This document shows, in pieces, positions 29,371 to 29,812 of a stretch of DNA of 29,812 nt. Both the position numbers and the translations under genes were made by a program. Numbering within the stretch: position 1 is the first letter of the stretch; each line of letters opens with the position of its first letter. The stretch lies in the IMG/VR virus record IMGVR_UViG_3300021961_000431, positions 1 through 29,812 of that record; one strand, given 5' to 3'. Source of the DNA: a virus. Below the pieces are notes generated by a model. The model ran no database searches. It was given only the letters and a program-made list of their open reading frames with translations, and had not been told where the DNA came from.

Positions 29371-29498
29371 TGGCTTTGGCTTACTATAGGTATTGCCAAC
29401 GTGCTGCCTTCAGTGGTTTCCAGCCGATCAAATTCTCTACCTTCTCCAAGCTGTATGAGTGCGGCTTGGATTTCACCTATCAACCTCGAGGAGAGTGA
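29346..29498 (+). CDS. Small unknown protein overlapping the membrane protein gene
   Basis: A 50-residue protein starting at ATG 29346 (MDSETFSLMALAYYRYCQRA), preceded by GGAGGAG with good spacing. Earlier in-frame ATGs at 29304 and 29331 are less well placed. It overlaps the preceding ORF by 25 bases in another frame. Aromatic-rich (YY-x-Y, F-x-P-x-K-F-x-x-F-x-K-L-Y-E), no TM, no family recognised. Confidence 0.62.
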   Translation: MDSETFSLMALAYYRYCQRAAFSGFQPIKFSTFSKLYECGLDFTYQPRGE

Positions 29499-29499
29499 C

Positions 29500-29622
29500 A
29501 TGGGATTTACTTTATTTATGATGTTAGTGATGGCTGTCACCGGATTCGGCATTGGCTGGGGCGTCGGTCATCATTCGGGTGTCCTCGACGAGATGCGTCG
29601 GAGGGCAGAGCTTAACCTGTAG
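29500..29622 (+). CDS. Tiny single-TM protein (40 aa)
   Basis: A 40-residue ORF from ATG 29500 with GAGGAG just upstream and the previous stop one base away. Residues 1-24 (MGFTLFMMLVMAVTGFGIGW) form one hydrophobic helix, then GHHSGVLDEMRRRAELNL, a charged tail. N-terminally anchored membrane peptide, function unknown. Confidence 0.68.
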   Translation: MGFTLFMMLVMAVTGFGIGWGVGHHSGVLDEMRRRAELNL

Positions 29623-29633
29623 TTGGTAGCTCC

Positions 29634-29663
29634 CCGGAGATCTTATCTCGCTTAGGTCTCCGG
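29634..29663 (+). other. Hairpin with 7-bp stem after the 40-residue ORF
   Basis: CCGGAGA (29634-29640) and TCTCCGG (29657-29663) are perfect complements, with a 16-base loop. It lies 12 bases after the stop and four bases before the terminator stem. It may be a processing site or part of a composite terminator. Confidence 0.6.
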
Positions 29664-29667
29664 TTTG

Positions 29668-29703
29668 GTGGGGGTTGGGGTTCTTCCAGCCTCCACTTTT
29701 TTT
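29668..29703 (+). terminator. Intrinsic terminator of the small-gene cluster
   Basis: GTGGGGG (29668-29674) pairs with CCTCCAC (29690-29696), including one G-U, and seven U residues follow directly (29697-29703). This fits a Rho-independent terminator closing the rightward transcript before the next gene. Between it and 29769 there is only a 5-bp hairpin (ATCAC/GTGAT near 29720) and a ribosome site. Confidence 0.85.
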
Positions 29704-29768
29704 CAGCGTTCGCTCGTCTCATCACCGAGGGAGTGATCGCTCCGTGCTTACTTCAATGGGAGGAAACA

Positions 29769-29812
29769 ATGAAGAAATCTATTAGCATCTTAGCAATGAT
29801 AGCTGGCATACT
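29769..29812 (+). CDS. Start of a secreted or membrane protein (cut by window edge)
   Basis: ATG at 29769 with GGGAGG at good spacing. Only 14 residues are visible, MKKSISILAMIAGI, a typical N-terminal signal peptide (two Lys then a hydrophobic run). The rest lies beyond the window, so identity cannot be given. Confidence 0.6.
   Translation, partial: MKKSISILAMIAGI

Noticed and set aside
1-29812. Integration or transposition functions
   Set aside because: No integrase, transposase, terminal inverted repeat or att-like duplication seen. The tRNA is intact, but I found no second copy of its 3' end in the window.

Overview
The window is most of the late (virion and lysis) half of a tailed double-stranded DNA phage, plus the first genes of a divergent rightward block. 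Large terminase, portal, scaffold, HK97-type capsid protein, short adaptors, a nozzle-like protein and three large internal-virion-like proteins are present, and there is no tape measure, sheath or tube gene. That points to a podovirus-like (short-tailed) phage. An embedded Rz/Rz1 spanin pair and a signal-peptide protein indicate a Gram-negative host. I see no integrase, repressor or transposase, and no RNA or DNA polymerase, so neither lifestyle nor genus can be settled here.

Layout, following leftward transcription from about 28.3 kb down to base 1. First come a small Pro-rich ORF and an aspartyl-hydroxylase-like protein (28.3-27.45 kb). A tRNA with a CAU anticodon follows, with a candidate promoter on one side and an intrinsic terminator on the other (27.44-27.2 kb). 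Packaging and head genes run from 27.2 to 19.3 kb: small protein, TerS-like, TerL, portal, Lys/Met-rich peptide, scaffold and capsid, with a terminator after the capsid gene. Connector and small conserved genes lie at 19.2-16.8 kb. Host-recognition genes lie at 16.8-13.3 kb: BppU-like module, 13-repeat fibre protein, conserved tail protein, Gly-rich adhesin and accessories. Next is a small enzyme island with two tandem paralogous 2OG-Fe(II)-oxygenase-like genes and a DUF6065-like protein (13.3-11.5 kb). The lysis cassette spans 11.5-9.6 kb: membrane protein, holin, Rz/Rz1, M15 endopeptidase and a coiled-coil/TM peptide. An HTH-metallophosphoesterase and the nozzle candidate follow (9.6-6.8 kb), then a GNAT acetyltransferase and the internal virion proteins, the last with an HExxH zinc-peptidase motif and running off the left edge.

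Right of about 28.59 kb the genes are rightward and small: a 112-residue unknown, three short membrane-associated or unknown ORFs, and the start of a secreted protein. Two homologous nested-hairpin RNA elements lie directly before the ORF at 29101. Their stems covary, and the second carries a potential anti-Shine-Dalgarno strand, so the pair looks like an undescribed tandem cis-regulatory RNA. This and the tandem oxygenases are the best candidates for new biology in the window.

Most leftward genes overlap or abut (TAATG, ATGA and TGATG junctions), so they are probably translated as one coupled late operon with internal transcription adjustment at the two terminators.
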